NCBI GenBank assembly: GCA_000442015.1
Contig: KE561161.1
Span: forward strand, 19,863-83,862
DNA from: Rozella allomycis CSF55
Lineage: Eukaryota; Rozellomycota
Direction: 5' to 3'
Length of the DNA stretch: 64,000 bases
The notes beneath the pieces are model-generated. The model did no database searches. It worked only from the letters and a program-made list of their open reading frames with translations, and was not told the origin of the DNA. How positions within the stretch are numbered: position 1 is the first letter of the stretch; every line of letters starts with the position of its first letter. Shown one piece after another: positions 24,101 through 35,806 of this stretch. The position numbers and the translations under genes were made by a program.

Positions 24101-24820
24101 CATTTTCAATTGTAACTTTTAAAAATGTTCAATTCTTGGCTTCAATTACAATTGATTACATTAACGAACAATTAGATTTGCTGAATTGGATTCTAGAGAC
24201 TTGCACGAGTAAATTTAATCTTGTTTGAACATAAAGTGGAGTACAAGGAAGATGAACAAGTTTTAGAAAATTTATTTGAAATTGTTCACAACGATTTCAA
24301 CAGACTAGCCAGCGGGTTGAGTGAATTATCTTGCACGCTATTCAACGATCTTCAAACAGACCAACTAATTTCTTCAATAACAGAATTCTACAAATCTTTA
24401 ACAAACATCACAGTAATTCATCTCTTCAATTAATAAGCTGAAACACCACATCAAACAGAAACGAGCATTTGAGTCTTTCAAGAAAACAATTCATTTAATT
24501 TCAGAAAAATTATCTCCATTTGTTTACGATTTAATTCCATTCGTGCAGAATGCTAAAAGAGCAAAAAAGAAGAAAAATGATCTGGAAAAAGTATTGGAAA
24601 TTTACTAATCTAAAAATAGAAACAAGGGAAAGATTTGAAAATTATTCCTGCAATGGTTTATTCAATGGAACAGTTTGAAAGATTTTTATTGAAATTGGCT
24701 GAAAAGAATCAAGATCTGTTGGCTGGGGTTAGAAAGAGTACTGCAAGGGATTTCAAATTAACTCTACAAGGAATGGAGCCCCAAAAGAGGGTGAGAAAGG
24801 AAGGTGACGAACGAAGGTGA
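21199..24820 (+). CDS. FANCI: FANCI-like Fanconi anaemia protein
   Basis: FANCI pairs with FANCD2 as a DNA clamp in interstrand crosslink repair. This is a long helical solenoid assembled from about nine introns of 25-31 nt. Diagnostic matches to FANCI are LSLEELPPLVYQMLILAKGN (human: HDIPPLVYQLLVLSSKG), STLVEHVSFGIKQNQ, and the C-terminal YSMEQFERFLLKLAEKNQ followed by KSTARDFKL. The N terminus is MEDMQELEELYKRRDF. The total of roughly 1100 residues is a little shorter than human FANCI (1328). The monoubiquitination-site region could not be pinned down by eye. A FANCM helicase is encoded 13 kb away. Confidence 0.85.
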
Positions 24821-24876
24821 AAGATTAAATAAAAAGGATTAAAAAATATTAAGATTAAATGACTAAATATTCTCTT

Positions 24877-26428
24877 TTATTGGGATTGTAAGGGTGGAAG
24901 GGAATAATGATTCTTGTAAAATAAACCACACGAATTACAAAGCGTCTTTCATCAATTTCAATTTCTTTTACCTTTTCACCATAAGGCCCAAATCTCAACA
25001 ACGGCGTCTGCTCCAACGTACACAAACAATGCTTACATCTCCAATTAACATCAAAATACGCTAAATGCATCAAACATATTAATTATTACCAGATTTAAAT
25101 GGAATAAGATTACGAATATCACCGCGTTGAACGTACGGGCGTCTCTTGGCTGGATCTACTGAATACGTGCTCTCCTTTGATCTCAATTCTAGCAAATTCT
25201 CAAAAACCTTCTTGGGAAACGTTCTATTCGTCTTTGGTGGATCTCTCAACGCCCACAATTCAACCCGCCTTCCTCTATTCAACCGCCTCTTCCTTCTAGC
25301 ATCCCTTTCTCTACTCTGCTCCAGCTTTTCCAAATCCTGGTCTGTTATCTCCATCAAAGAGGGCGAAAACAAATCTTGGATATCTTCATCCCTCAACGCA
25401 TGATTCACAGGCAATAGAAATGCATCCTTCAACTCTACATCATCAACAGTCGCATTCTCTATATCAAAATTATATCCCGCTATCAACAAACTCTTCGTAT
25501 GCCAGTATATTTGCTCTCTAATAGAATGCGCAATCGCTGTTGTAAACTCTCCATTCAGCCCCAATTCAGCCGACAAAATCAACGCAAATTCTTCAGGGTC
25601 AGTGGCTGGGTTGTAGTGATTAATGTCCCACTCAAATTGGTCAATTAAACTGACAGTCCCAATAGTTATATCCAGCTTTATTATTATTCGCAACTCATTC
25701 ACACTCTCATGGTCAGGCTTCAAATAGTTGCTGAAATCCACAATCTGCTCTCTAATCGATTTGGATATCGGCGGCGAAAACAAACTGGTTGGTAAATCAA
25801 AATCTTGGCATATTATTTCGGCAAATACTTCAGGAGTTACATTCTTCTCTTGAAGATGCCATGTAAATGTATCCCTATACTTTATTCCTTCAAACTCCAA
25901 ATCTATCCTAATCGGTACTAGAATATCATGCGAATCCGACGGAACATGCGAATAAACGATAGGCTTTTTGTAATCCCATCCAAATTCACTTCTCTGTCGC
26001 GAAAACTCTTGATGACTATCAGTCACTCTCTTTTTATTCCGCGCCAACTCTGTAAATTGTTCTTGGATTCTCTTTTTCTGTTCTTCACTCAATTTCAAAT
26101 ATTCCTTTTCTTTTTCAGTTAGTCCATCAGTCGAAACTACATCCGCCTTAATTACCGGCATGCATCTTATATCTTCTACTTCTATTTGCACAGTCTTCAT
26201 TCCTTCCAGCTTTGGCAATATATCTTGCGCTCTAAGAAAAATAGAATTCACAGGAAGCACTTGGTTATTCTGCAAAACTAATTCCTGTTCTTCGTTGGAC
26301 GGCGTCTTGGAATACAACATACTGTATTTATTCAAAAATGTCCCCTGATCACTTTGAAATAGTGCAGCAACTTCTGAAGCCAAGACATACTCGCTATCGT
26401 GGAAAATAAATCTCTTGATTCGCACCAT
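24877..26428 (-). CDS. SNF5/SMARCB1 subunit of SWI/SNF with C-terminal GATA-type zinc finger
   Basis: A core subunit of SWI/SNF or RSC remodellers. The tandem SNF5 repeats are clear: VPIRIDLEFEGIKYRDTFTW...SKSIREQIVDFSNYL, and LRIIIKLDITIGTVSLIDQF...AHSIREQIYWHTKSLLI. Two introns (29 and 26 nt) add a tail with WRCKHCLCTLEQTPLLRFGP and, after the second intron, TLCNSCGLFYKNHYS. Together they form a CxxC...CxxC GATA-like finger, found in fungal SNF5/Sfh1 proteins. I place the start at the ATG at 26428 (MVRIKRFIFHDSEYVL). An additional upstream exon is possible. Confidence 0.92.
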
Positions 26429-26480
26429 GAAATTTGCCAAACTGGACTAGGAAAATTCAGCCAGGGTCTCCGTATTTGTA

Positions 26481-27013
26481 ATGGTAATAACACAACCAGC
26501 TCTATATTTAGCCATTAGCAGAAGAACAAGTGAGTGACTATAAAGAAGCCTTTTGTTTATTTGATCGTTCTGGACAAGGTCACATTGAAGCTCATCAACT
26601 TGGCGATCTTTTGAGATCACTCGGATACAACCCCACTCAAGCTCAAGTCAAGGAAATGATAAACAAAATTAATAATCAACCACTATCCTTTGACAGCTTT
26701 CTACGATTTGTAGAAGGAGATTTGCAAACCTTTCAGTTTCCTAATCCAACCCTAGAAGAATTGGTTCAAGGTAAACTTATTTTAAAACATATATAGGATT
26801 TCAAGTTTTTGACAAGGAAGGGAATGGTTTTATTTCAGTTGGCGAATTAAGATACGGTAATTAGAATCAAGCCAAATATATTTAGTGCTAACTTCATTGG
26901 GTGAAAAATTAACTGATGAAGAAGTGGATGAAATCCTTAAACAAACAGACGTTGTTGGGAAAGAAGGTTTTGTTCAATATGAGGAGTTTATAAAGAAGAT
27001 ATTAAATGGATAA
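26481..27013 (+). CDS. EF-hand protein, Cdc4/essential myosin light chain type
   Basis: The initiator methionine is alone in exon 1. A 28 nt intron joins it to PLAEEQVSDYKEAFCLFD. The protein is calmodulin-like in layout (LFDRSGQGHIEAHQLGDLLRSLGY; FQVFDKEGNGFISVGELRYV; LTSLGEKLTDEEVDEILK), but several loops lack full calcium ligands and the second half of the protein is short. This is characteristic of myosin essential light chains such as fission-yeast Cdc4. With septin and Cdc42 in the window it fits a cytokinesis role. A divergent calmodulin or centrin is the alternative. Confidence 0.75.
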
Positions 27014-27108
27014 ATAAATCGAAAATTCTATTTAATTGATTTTAAAAATAAAATATAGACAACAGTTACTGCAATCATAGACTGTTCATTGTGCAGGGGT
27101 TGAAAGAA

Positions 27109-27955
27109 ATGGATCGTTTGATGAACAAAGTCGTTTTTATTACTGGCGCTTCTTCAGGTATCGGACAAGCATGTGCTCATTTATTTGCATCTTTCGGATC
27201 GAAATTAGTAAATTAACGTTTACGGAGTTTTAGATTATCACGGCAAGGAGAGAAGACAAACTTAATGAATTAAAACTAAGCTTAATTCAAAAATATCCCG
27301 CTGCTGAAATCCAAGTTGCAAGAATGGACGTATCAAAACCTGATAGTGTCTTACAGCTCTTTAAAAGCAATGACTGGGTGATTGACGTCTTGATTAATAA
27401 CGCTGGTTTAGCACTAGGCACAGAACATGTAAGTGACATCAATTTTGAAGATGTGGACACAGTCATGGATACCAACGTGAAAGGTGTGGATTAAAGATAG
27501 CATATACTTAAGGGCTACTTTATGTTACTAATCAAGCTCTTCAAAATATGAAAAAGCATGACAGAGGACATATCATTAACATCGGCTCAGTGGCGGGCAC
27601 ACAAGCATATCCAGGTGGATCGATTTATTGTGCATCCAAACACGCCGTTGATTCAATTACTAAATCGTTGCGTATGGAACTTGTTGATACGCAAATACGA
27701 GTAACAAGCATATCACCTGGTAGATCGTTAAAGTCTATTTAAAAAGGACTCGTTGAAACCGATTTTTCCAATGTAAGGTTTAAAGGAGATTCAGATAAAG
27801 CCAAAAATGTATATAAAGGTATAAAAGCATTAAATGCTGAAGATGTTGCTGAGGCTGTTATATTCGCTGCTTCACGCCCATCGCACGTCCAAGTTGCAGA
27901 TATATTGATATTTCCAACCAATCAAGCATCAGCATATCATGTGCATAGACAATAA
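27109..27955 (+). CDS. Short-chain dehydrogenase/reductase (YdfG/YMR226c-like)
   Basis: A classical SDR: TGASSGIGQACAHLF (cofactor loop), TARRE typical of NADP-binding, NNAGLALG, the catalytic IINIGSVAGTQAYPGGSIYCASKHAV (Ser, YxxxK), and SISPGLVETDFSNVRF after an intron. This pattern matches NADP-dependent 3-hydroxy acid dehydrogenases of the YdfG/YMR226c group. Three introns of 26, 29 and 27 nt are all canonical. Start MDRLMNKVVFITGASS; a second Met four residues on is possible. The C terminus NQASAYHVHRQ resembles that group's tail. Confidence 0.9.
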
Positions 27956-28005
27956 ATTATTTGAATACCTTTGAATATTTTACATTTCGTTCAGCCACTG
28001 GCGTT

Positions 28006-29443
28006 ATGACACGTCAATCAATAATCCGATTTGCTAAACTTGCAGTTTTAATAGCAAGCGTGTTATCTCTTTATTTTTCAATTTCATGCATATATAGGAA
28101 GGAAGATTTTTATGCTGCTTCTGTCTCCTTCAAACGGAATAAGTTAGCTTTCACGGTAAAGAATATGGATTCACATTAACTGTGCCTAATACTGACAATA
28201 GAAGGAGTATTATTTGGTTTTATGTATTCTCTTATCAAGATAATATTTGGATCTATAAGGTTAGTTGAAGAGGAGGTAAAAGTATACCTTGGAAATGATA
28301 GCACATATTTGAAGAGCTATCTGCTAGCATATTTCAGGGATTATTTGCGTTGACGATGTTTAGAAATTCTGTGAATAGTAGCGATTTCAATATTTTACTA
28401 TGCGGTTTGTTTTGCTGGTCATGCTTCCATTGGATATATCAACATAGATCTGACCTAATTGTCCAGGTACCGAATCTAGGCGTTACCTACCATGTAAAAA
28501 TGGCTTCGGCAACTCTTTTGATAACATTTATCGATTTAAGTATCTTATTGTATTGTTTTGATCATTTGACAGAACATGGTGTTGATCTACACTTTTATTT
28601 TCTGTATAACATTTCTATTTTATTTGTTGGATTCATGTTTAATTTGACAAAATACGTTTTAAATCTTCTTGAGATGTTCAAACCAAATGAGTGGCATGAC
28701 AAATCGCTTTACTTGTTCTATGCTGAGTTGGTGCAAGATTTACTTAAAGTGATTGTTCTATGCTCCTACTTTTATATGGTAACCATCTCGTTCGGCCTTC
28801 CTCTCTATTTGATTCGTGATTGCATTTTCAGTTTTGCCAGTTTGATAAAAAAGATCAAACAATTGCTTAATTTCCATAAAACAATGAGAGATCTTCAAAA
28901 TAGGTATTGATAATAATTCTATATTTTGAAAGGTACCCTGACGCAACCCCCGATGAATTGGCATCAGGCGACCGGGTTTGTATTATTTGCAGGGAAAACA
29001 TGGACACAGCTAAAAGGTTATCCTGTGGCCATTTATTTCATTTTAATTGCTTAAGAAGATGGATTGAAAGACACAACGTTTGTCCCACATGCAGACAGCC
29101 TTTAGACTCTAGACCCGCTAATACAAATACTAATGCCAACGAAAATAACGATATTCCAAATGCACCTAATAATACAAATGAAGAATTATTAAGAGCATTG
29201 CAAGAACACGAGAGAATCAGAGAGGTCCTAGACAACTTAAGAAATCGCCCCATTGGTGAAAATAACCAACGCGAAAGAATTCAAGCAAATTTAAACAATT
29301 TGATCGACGAAGAAGAACAAACTCGGCGTTATCTTGTTGCCCAAATTCAATACTTGAAATTCCTGAGTAACAGAGCGAATTCCATGATTCAAGACTATCA
29401 TAGAATACAAGATGAGATTTTAAATAACCAAAATAATCAATAA
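28006..29443 (+). CDS. HRD1: HRD1/synoviolin ER-associated degradation E3 ligase
   Basis: Multi-spanning ER E3 ligase for ERAD. The N-terminal region (FYAASVSFKRNKLAF, then CLILTIEGVLFGFMYSLIKI) aligns with human SYVN1 residue for residue in length. It is followed by EEEHIFEELSASIFQGLFAL, CFHWIYQHRSDLI and YLFYAELVQDLLKVIVL. The RING-H2 region reads YPDATPDELASGDRVCIICR...LSCGHLFHFNCLRRWIER...CPTCRQPL. The C-terminal tail is Asn-rich then coiled coil. Four introns are inferred; the one at 28156-28182 closes at TG. It works with the calreticulin encoded upstream. Confidence 0.95.
28156..28182 (+). other. GT...TG intron (27 nt) in HRD1
   Basis: The exon ends KRNKLAFT; the intron starts GTAAAG and ends CATTAACTG; the next exon begins CLILTIEGVLFG. 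The spacing from FY to the end of TM2 is 39 residues, identical to human SYVN1. All downstream AGs give a frame that stops within 15 codons. Confidence 0.8.
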
Positions 29444-29492
29444 ATTTCATCCAACTTTTGATCACTTATTTTAAAATTAAGAAAAGTAATTA

Positions 29493-31989
29493 ATGAATTT
29501 ACTTCTGCCTGACCTCTTGTGGCTAAGCATGACTCAAGAAAAACCGATCTGGTTTGCACCAAAAAACGAAAAAGAACCAAGTGGTCTTCAAGTGAAAAAT
29601 TCATTCAAGAATGAAAAAGTATGAAAAACATTTCTAGCTTATAGGTTCCTTTTGTTCCTCAACAGGGAAAATTGATAAAGTGGTATTCCTGTGGCCCAAC
29701 TGTTTATGATGCAGCACATATGGGGCATGCTAGGACTTATATTACCTTTGACATTATAAGAAGAATTTTAGAAGACTATTTTGGATATGATATATATTAT
29801 GTTATGAATATAACAGATATTGATGACAAGGTTGGAATGATTTGAATTTAACAAAGATTATTATAAGAGCACGTCAAAAATATTTGTTTGATGAATATTT
29901 AAAGAAAAACGTTACTTTGGAGGAATTAAAATCGGATATCATGGAAGCCGCTAAATTTGTTGCAGAAAAGTATCTGAATTTAAAAGATTTAAAACAAAAT
30001 GAATTAATTGAAAAAATATCTGCTATTATTTCCGAAGATCCTAAAGTTTTGATGCATAAAAAGTCAATTCTTGCAGGCCTAACATCAAAAAGTCAAACCC
30101 CTGTCGAAATAGCTGAAGCCGCTAAAGACATTTTAACTTACTGGCTAGATGACAAAATGGGTGCATCTGTCACTGACATTAAAATATTTAGAGATCTTTC
30201 TGTCCACTGGGAAAAAGAATTCATGAAAGACATGGAATTGTTAAATGTAAATAACTTGTTTAAAGTAGAAAAGGTTTTGCCATCTGATGTGTTAACACGT
30301 GTGAGTGAATATGTACCTGAAATTGTCGATTTTGTTCAAAAAGTGATTGACCATGGATTTGCGTAATTGATTTAATAATTTTCAATGAGTTACGAAGCTG
30401 ATGGATCTGTTTATTTTGATACTCAAGCCTTTGATAAAGATCCCAACCATTCTTACTGCAAACTGAAGCCTAGTGCCAAAGGCAACGTAAAATTGATGGA
30501 GGAAGGTGAAGGATCATTGTCTTCACACACCTCGAGTAAAAAATCTCCAGCTGATTTCGCCCTTTGGAAAAAATCCAAGCCTGGCGAACCAGCATGGAAC
30601 TCTCCTTGGAGCCAGGGTAGGCCAGGTTGGCATGTTGAATGCTCAGCAATGGCTGGTGATGTTCTCGGCTCATGCCTGGACATTCATTCCGGTGGTATAG
30701 ATTTATGCTTTCCCCATCATGATAACGAACTTGCTCAATCTGAAGTAATTTGAATATGCCTAATTGACCAGGGTTTCTTTAACAATAAGCAATGGGTGAA
30801 CTATTTCCTTCATGCGGGTCATTTGCACATTGAGGGACAAAAAATGTCTAAATCACTAAAAAATTTTATTACTATAAGGGAAGCTTTGGCAAAATACAGC
30901 AGTCGCCAGATTAGACTGTTGTTCTTGCTTCATAGCTGGTCTGATGTTTTGGATTATAAAGAAAGCTCAATGAAAGAGGCTATTAATGTTGAGCAAACAT
31001 TATTTAATTTCTTCTCTAATGTTCAAACAATCATTAGAGAGGTTTCTCTGTTGGATATTTCACAAAACAACGATCATGACTTTAGAAAGAAAGAAAAAGA
31101 TTTGGTTGAATTGTAAAATATGATTATTTAATTAAAAGTTTATTGGATAGACAAAGTGACATTCACGAAGCGCTTTGTGACTCATTTAATACACCACTTG
31201 TTATGAGAGCGTTACTTGACATTATTTCTCAATGCAATGTTTACATGAAAGAAACTCCAAAGCCTTCTGTTTATCCATTAAAAAAAAGTGCTGATTTTGT
31301 TACAAGAATTTGCAAAGTAAACAATAAAGTTAAACTAAAAAAAGATATTTGGGNTTAAATTAAAAAAGATATTTGGAGTGATTGAGACAAGAGGAACTAT
31401 TGGATTTCCTGTCCAAACGTCTTCTTCCTCTCTTGAAGAAAGTCTAATTCCTTATCTTAATACTTTGGCTGATTATCGCGATAAGATTAGAGACTTGGCA
31501 ATCAATAATGCAGATTCCAAACAATACTTGATATTGAGCGATAAATTAAGAGACGAAGATCTTTTAAATCTTGGAGTTCTTTTGGAAGACAGAGATGGCT
31601 CAACCAAAGTAAAATTGGTGGACAAGGATTTTGTCGTCAAAATGAGGCAAGAGAAAAAGCAAGTAGACAATTTTATCTTTTCATGATTTAGCGTGATGAA
31701 GAAAGAGAGAGAAATAAAGCTCTGGTGGCCGCTGAAAAAGAAAGAAAAAAGCAAGAAAAAATTGAAAAGGCAAAAATAAGTCCTAATGAAATGTTTAAAA
31801 TTGGTGATTATAAAGACTTATTTTCAAAATTCGATGAAACGGTAAAATTATTCACTTTTTTGTTAGAAGGGATTTCCAACCCATGACAACAAGGGTGAAG
31901 AACTAGCAAAATCAAAAACGAAAAAATTGAGAAAAGAATTCGACGCGCAATTAAAACTTCATGATCAATACATAAATGGCACCCTTTAA
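29493..31989 (+). CDS. Cysteinyl-tRNA synthetase
   Basis: Class I synthetase. Visible motifs are [21 protein letters not shown] (zinc Cys and HIGH-like HMGH), [41 protein letters not shown] (zinc and substrate site) and the KMSKS loop [11 protein letters not shown]. The eukaryotic C-terminal extension ([20 protein letters not shown]) is also there. Seven introns of 26-29 nt restore the frame. Two start codons are possible, [13 protein letters not shown] at 29493 or [11 protein letters not shown] a few codons on; dual targeting to mitochondria and cytosol is conceivable. An N join at 31354 falls in the coding sequence, and the homopolymer A run beside it differs between the two copies (7 versus 6 A), which shifts the frame artificially. 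Confidence 0.95.
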
Positions 31990-32017
31990 TTTCGCACTTA
32001 CAATAAATGCACTTTAT

Positions 32018-32925
32018 TTATGTTAATGTTGCTGTAGCACCTATCCTTGCTTTCACTTGTGATGGCCCAGCATGGCTACTTAGTTGGAAGCTTCTCTTTC
32101 TCAATGTTTCCACCAATCCTCTTTCTGTGATTATTAATAATTGATAAATAGCACATGTTGAAAGACACACAGTCAATCCGTGTTGACTAAGCAAACGATG
32201 AAAAATGGCCAATATCATGACAATGTTCACTATCAATATCATAAACGAGCGAATGACAGAACTTTTGATTACAGCAACTTGAATCGGCGCTCCCACGTTC
32301 GATAGGTATTGTTTCGCATCATTCAGGTATTGTCGTAATGATTGAATTGTCACAGTGGTTACAATGATATCAACAAGCATATCAATAACTACAAATGTGG
32401 TAAGAACATCAACATCCCACCCATACATACAAACACCATCCATCATCTTGGCACCAGGAAAGACCAAATTCATAACACTGACAATTCCCCTAACGGCCAC
32501 CGTAAAATAAGAAAACCACATAACATATTTGTTTTTAAAGCTTAAAAGTATCGCCCGGTANCGACGATTCCTCTAACCGCCACCGTAAAATAGGAAAACC
32601 ACATAACATATTTGTTTTTAAAGCTTAAAAGTATCGCCCGGTAAAGGAGCAGATAGTCTATTCCCATCATCCCCATGCTTTCCAAGAAATTGGCTATTCT
32701 AACCGTTGTATCGCAATCAAATGGATATACGCCTTGAAACACAACTATGACTAATAGAGCCCATGAAGCAAACGAAAATGAAGAAACTACTTTGGTGTAT
32801 GTATCAAGTGTCCTTGATTTTTGAGCAAGAACAGTGAACAAAGAATATACAAACAGAATTAAACTTACAGTCAACAAAAACATAGCTGACATCAAGATTT
32901 GCACAACAGAAATCGGATATGTCAT
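32018..32925 (-). CDS. Multi-pass membrane protein, coding sequence interrupted by an assembly join
   Basis: The frame from MTYPISVVQILMSAMFLLTV contains about seven hydrophobic helices and a basic C-terminal tail (SHAGPSQVKARIG). It resembles the 17.3 kb membrane protein in size, intronless structure and topology but shares no motif I can name. The N at 32561 is flanked by an ~80 bp repeat (32480-32560 and 32562-32642) with four or five substitutions, indicating that two haplotype contigs were abutted. The real protein continues from ...TVAVRGIV into SVMNLVFPG without the duplicated segment. Confidence 0.6.
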
Positions 32926-32974
32926 GGTTGTAGCGAGGTCGGAGAATAAAAATTATAAATAGGTGGAAAAGATT

Positions 32975-33045
32975 TCCGCATCGGGGAATCGAACCCCGGC
33001 CTTTGCGGTGAAAGCGCAAAATCCTAGCCACTAGACCAATGCGGA
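32975..33045 (-). tRNA. tRNA-Glu (TTC)
   Basis: Acceptor TCCGCAT pairs with ATGCGGA. The D arm contains TGGTCTAGTGGCTA. The anticodon stem TTGCG/CGCAA encloses loop CTTTCAC with anticodon TTC. The T arm is CGGGG-TTCGATT-CCCCG. All stems are well paired, CCA is not encoded, and no intron is present. It lies 2 bp from the end of the kinase gene. Confidence 0.95.
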
Positions 33046-33047
33046 TG

Positions 33048-34170
33048 TTATGTGTTATTTATTAAATATTTCAATCTTTGAAGGGCGTAAGAGTAATAGT
33101 CAAAAGTCATTCCTTTTTGTTTGTTAGCCAGCAAAAAACCCCATATGCACCAAAATAGATGAGACAAAGGCACAAAACTCATAACTATCAAATCGAATTG
33201 TTCAAGTTGCACGTTTTCTTTTTCTTCAAAGTATGCCCGGTAAAAGTTGTATCGTTCTTCAAGAGAAGGAAACAAATTTTGATGGAGAATGTGGGGATTT
33301 TCACTGTCATAGTTGGCCATCCATTCACAAAAGTGGTTTGCTATATCATATTCCCTTTGTGCAATTAACGAATATTCAAAGTCGATTAGCATCAAGTTTT
33401 CATCCTCATCACAAAGAATGTTCCCATATTGAAGCTATTCGTTAAATATAAATTAGCCATTACATCACCATGAATAAGACAGGTTTGTTCATCTTCATAG
33501 GAGTTTTCCAGTTTCATCTTTAGCTCTTTCAATTTATTATCAATGATTTCTATGTGATTTTGTTCAAGATTCTGATTTGAAAGTAGTAGCGTGTACCATT
33601 TGTCCAGTTGACTCCAGATTTGAGTGCTTTTCTCCTTTACCTCAACACAATGTAATATGCGCAACTGCTTTGCTATTTTCTTTGAAATACCTGGCTTGCG
33701 CATATTTGATGGCGTCAAAGGTGCTACTCCTTGAATGTACTCCTCCACACGACCGAAATCAAAAGCTGCCAGAATGCGGGGCATCAACCCTTTTGCAGAA
33801 ATTTTAGAGGCCAATCTCACTTCTCGACTTCTAGATATTAAATGAGTGGTGCCGCTGCCGTAAAATCTAATTAACAAGGGTGAACTATTGCTGAAATGGC
33901 AAACAAATACAATGTTGCTCAATGCTGCATCTAGACGCTCCACAGAGATGATTCCAGCTGACTGATACTTTGGAACATGATTAATTATATTTTGAATTTC
34001 ATGAATTGTTGGTATATGTTCGATACCTGGACTTATCTTACATTGACATCACTTTGTTACTCCATAATAATCGGAGTGGTTATATCTTTCTCAGTCACAT
34101 CATATACATCGGCATTGGCTATAGCATCGGTTAATTTTTCTTTGCTATCATAAAATAATGGTATAGTCAT
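33048..34170 (-). CDS. Choline/ethanolamine kinase
   Basis: First step of the Kennedy pathway for phosphatidylcholine or phosphatidylethanolamine. The fold is kinase-like with LLIRFYGSGT, a Brenner-type catalytic motif TCLIHGDLQYGNILC (after a 29 nt intron) and the metal-binding DENLMLIDFEYS, plus ANHFCEWMANY downstream, which is typical of this family. A 29 nt intron near the 5' end joins MTIPLFYDSKEKLTDAIAN... to DPGIEHIPTIHEIQN; without it no in-frame start exists. The length of about 340 residues fits ethanolamine or choline kinase, and I cannot separate the two. Confidence 0.9.
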
Positions 34171-34285
34171 GTTTTGACGATTGAAGCTTATTTTTGAAGC
34201 CTAATTAATGAGACTCGCTTTTGATTGAATCAAGACATGTAATGGTTATCTTTATTAAAAAGTCAAGATAATAATTTATTTAGAC

Positions 34286-34361
34286 TTTCCGTTGGTCTAG
34301 TGGCTAACCATGATGCTTACGGACGTCTAGGTGCATGGTTCGATCCCCATCCATGTTTCCG
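34286..34361 (+). tRNA. Degenerate tRNA-like sequence (tRNA-Val-like, probably pseudogene)
   Basis: TTGGTCTAGTGGCTA is a good D arm and ATGG-TTCGATC-CCAT a shortened T arm, with CTTACGG (TAC) at the anticodon position. The anticodon stem and the acceptor ends do not pair. A second isolated T arm, CAAGG-TTCGACT-CCTTG, lies at 34388-34405. These look like decayed tRNA pieces. Confidence 0.4.
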
Positions 34362-34649
34362 AATTTTCTGGGGTTTTCAGGTTGAGGCAAGGTTCGACTC
34401 CTTGGTGATTTTGACGATGTGGATCCCTCATCCTTAATAAATACGATTATTCAAATAACTGTATATATTTAAAATATAAAAAAAAAAGATTGTTCTTTAA
34501 AACTTCCAGCGGAAAGGAATGAACCATGAGGACATCTTGACATTGAAATTCACGTCAAAAATAAACTCGCAGAAACGCAAAAAAATAATATTTATGTGAT
34601 TCATCTATAATTAATAATGTTATAATAACATAAATGTACCCCTTCTTAT
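34362..34649. other. Intergenic region with a second T-arm-like hairpin
   Basis: Apart from the T-arm-like hairpin at 34388-34405 and an A-rich run near 34480, I see no gene or other structure in this 288 bp stretch. Confidence 0.4.
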
Positions 34650-35647
34650 TTATTGACTAGGCTGTATATTCGATTTCGGTTTTCTGGGAATAGGTGGTGC
34701 GTATTGATATCCCATTGATGGATTTGCCATTGATGAATTTGCATTTATAGCCATATTTGGAAACTGCATCGAATTAGGATGAATGTTGCCTATGGCAGGA
34801 TTACTGACAAACCCTTGATTACTAGGAATATATTGTTGATATGGGATGTGCTGATTCTGCAACTGTGAAGGGGGTGGTTGAGCTGTATAGGGTTGAATCG
34901 GTAAGTTTAAGGTAGTTTGATTTTCTAAAGGCATATCTTTCAAAGGAGCAGATTCAGCTGCCGTTAAATTTTTATCGATAACTTCTGTTTGTTCGATTTC
35001 AGGAATAAATTTTTCTATTCATATTGCACAAATTACATACTTATANCAGAACTTACATACTTATATCTTCGGAGCTTAATGGGTGGATGGTATTTCCTAG
35101 ATTTTTCGGTGGTTCTTTTTCCTCTTGTCCTGACAAAGATTGAATGTTTGATAACTCACGAATGAAGTAATCAGCCAAAAATCGTATTTTTTCTAATGAG
35201 GGAATTAGGGTGTTAATTGATTGTTGGTCTTGCAAGTCAGATTTACTTGAATCTGTTGAGTAAATATATAATGTTTACCTTTCACGATTATATTTAATTT
35301 GTTCATAGTTAACAGTGCATGCTGTACGTCGTTGTCGTCTGTCAATAGAATTAAATCGCCATCACTAAAAAAGAGGGCTCAGATATTACCTTCATCTATA
35401 TAATTTAACTGGTAATTTTCTGGATTATCAGATAAATCTCTTTTGAATAAACGTTGCATAATGAAGCAAAGTTCATTGTAGGTCTATTTTGTCTGAAATT
35501 AGTGGTTACCAAATCCTTATTACATAAAGAGACACGCCTAAATGTGGAGCCAAATCGTGCTTTGATAGTTACCATACAATCTCCTCCCTGCATTGTTATA
35601 ACCAAAGAAATAGGTGGCGTTGCGAACTTCTCGATATCCGAGAACAT
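34650..35647 (-). CDS. TFG-like PB1-domain protein with P/Q/N-rich tail
   Basis: TFG organises COPII carriers at ER exit sites. The N-terminal PB1 domain is visible after splicing: VTIKARFGSTFRRVSL (basic PB1 face), TYNELCFIMQRLFKRDL, and YQLNYIDEDGDLILLTDDNDVQ (acidic OPCA motif) with NKLNIIVK. A helical segment (LEKIRFLADYFIRELSNIQ) precedes a low-complexity tail rich in Pro, Gln and Asn. The intron at 35363-35389 must close at TG, because its AG is two bases earlier and leads to a stop. An N join lies at 35046 in another intron. The start MFSDIEKFATPP is at 35647. Confidence 0.75.
35363..35389 (-). other. GT...TG intron (27 nt) in TFG-like gene
   Basis: The exon ends LNYIDE plus one base; the intron starts GTAATATC and ends TTTTAGTG. 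The next exon gives DGDLILLTDDND, completing the PB1 acidic motif. Using the AG two bases upstream gives an immediate TAA in the new frame. This case separates TG use from AG use by two bases. Confidence 0.75.
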
Positions 35648-35806
35648 AAATATGGATAAAGAAAGTTGACATGTATAATAAATGTAAATGCATAAATAAT
35701 TTATTTTAAGAGCTTAAAATCATAAAAGAATTGGAATGTTCAAGGATGAAAAGGATCCACGTCTTTGGCGAAGATTTGGACATCTGGTTAGAATAAAAAG
35801 AAGCAT

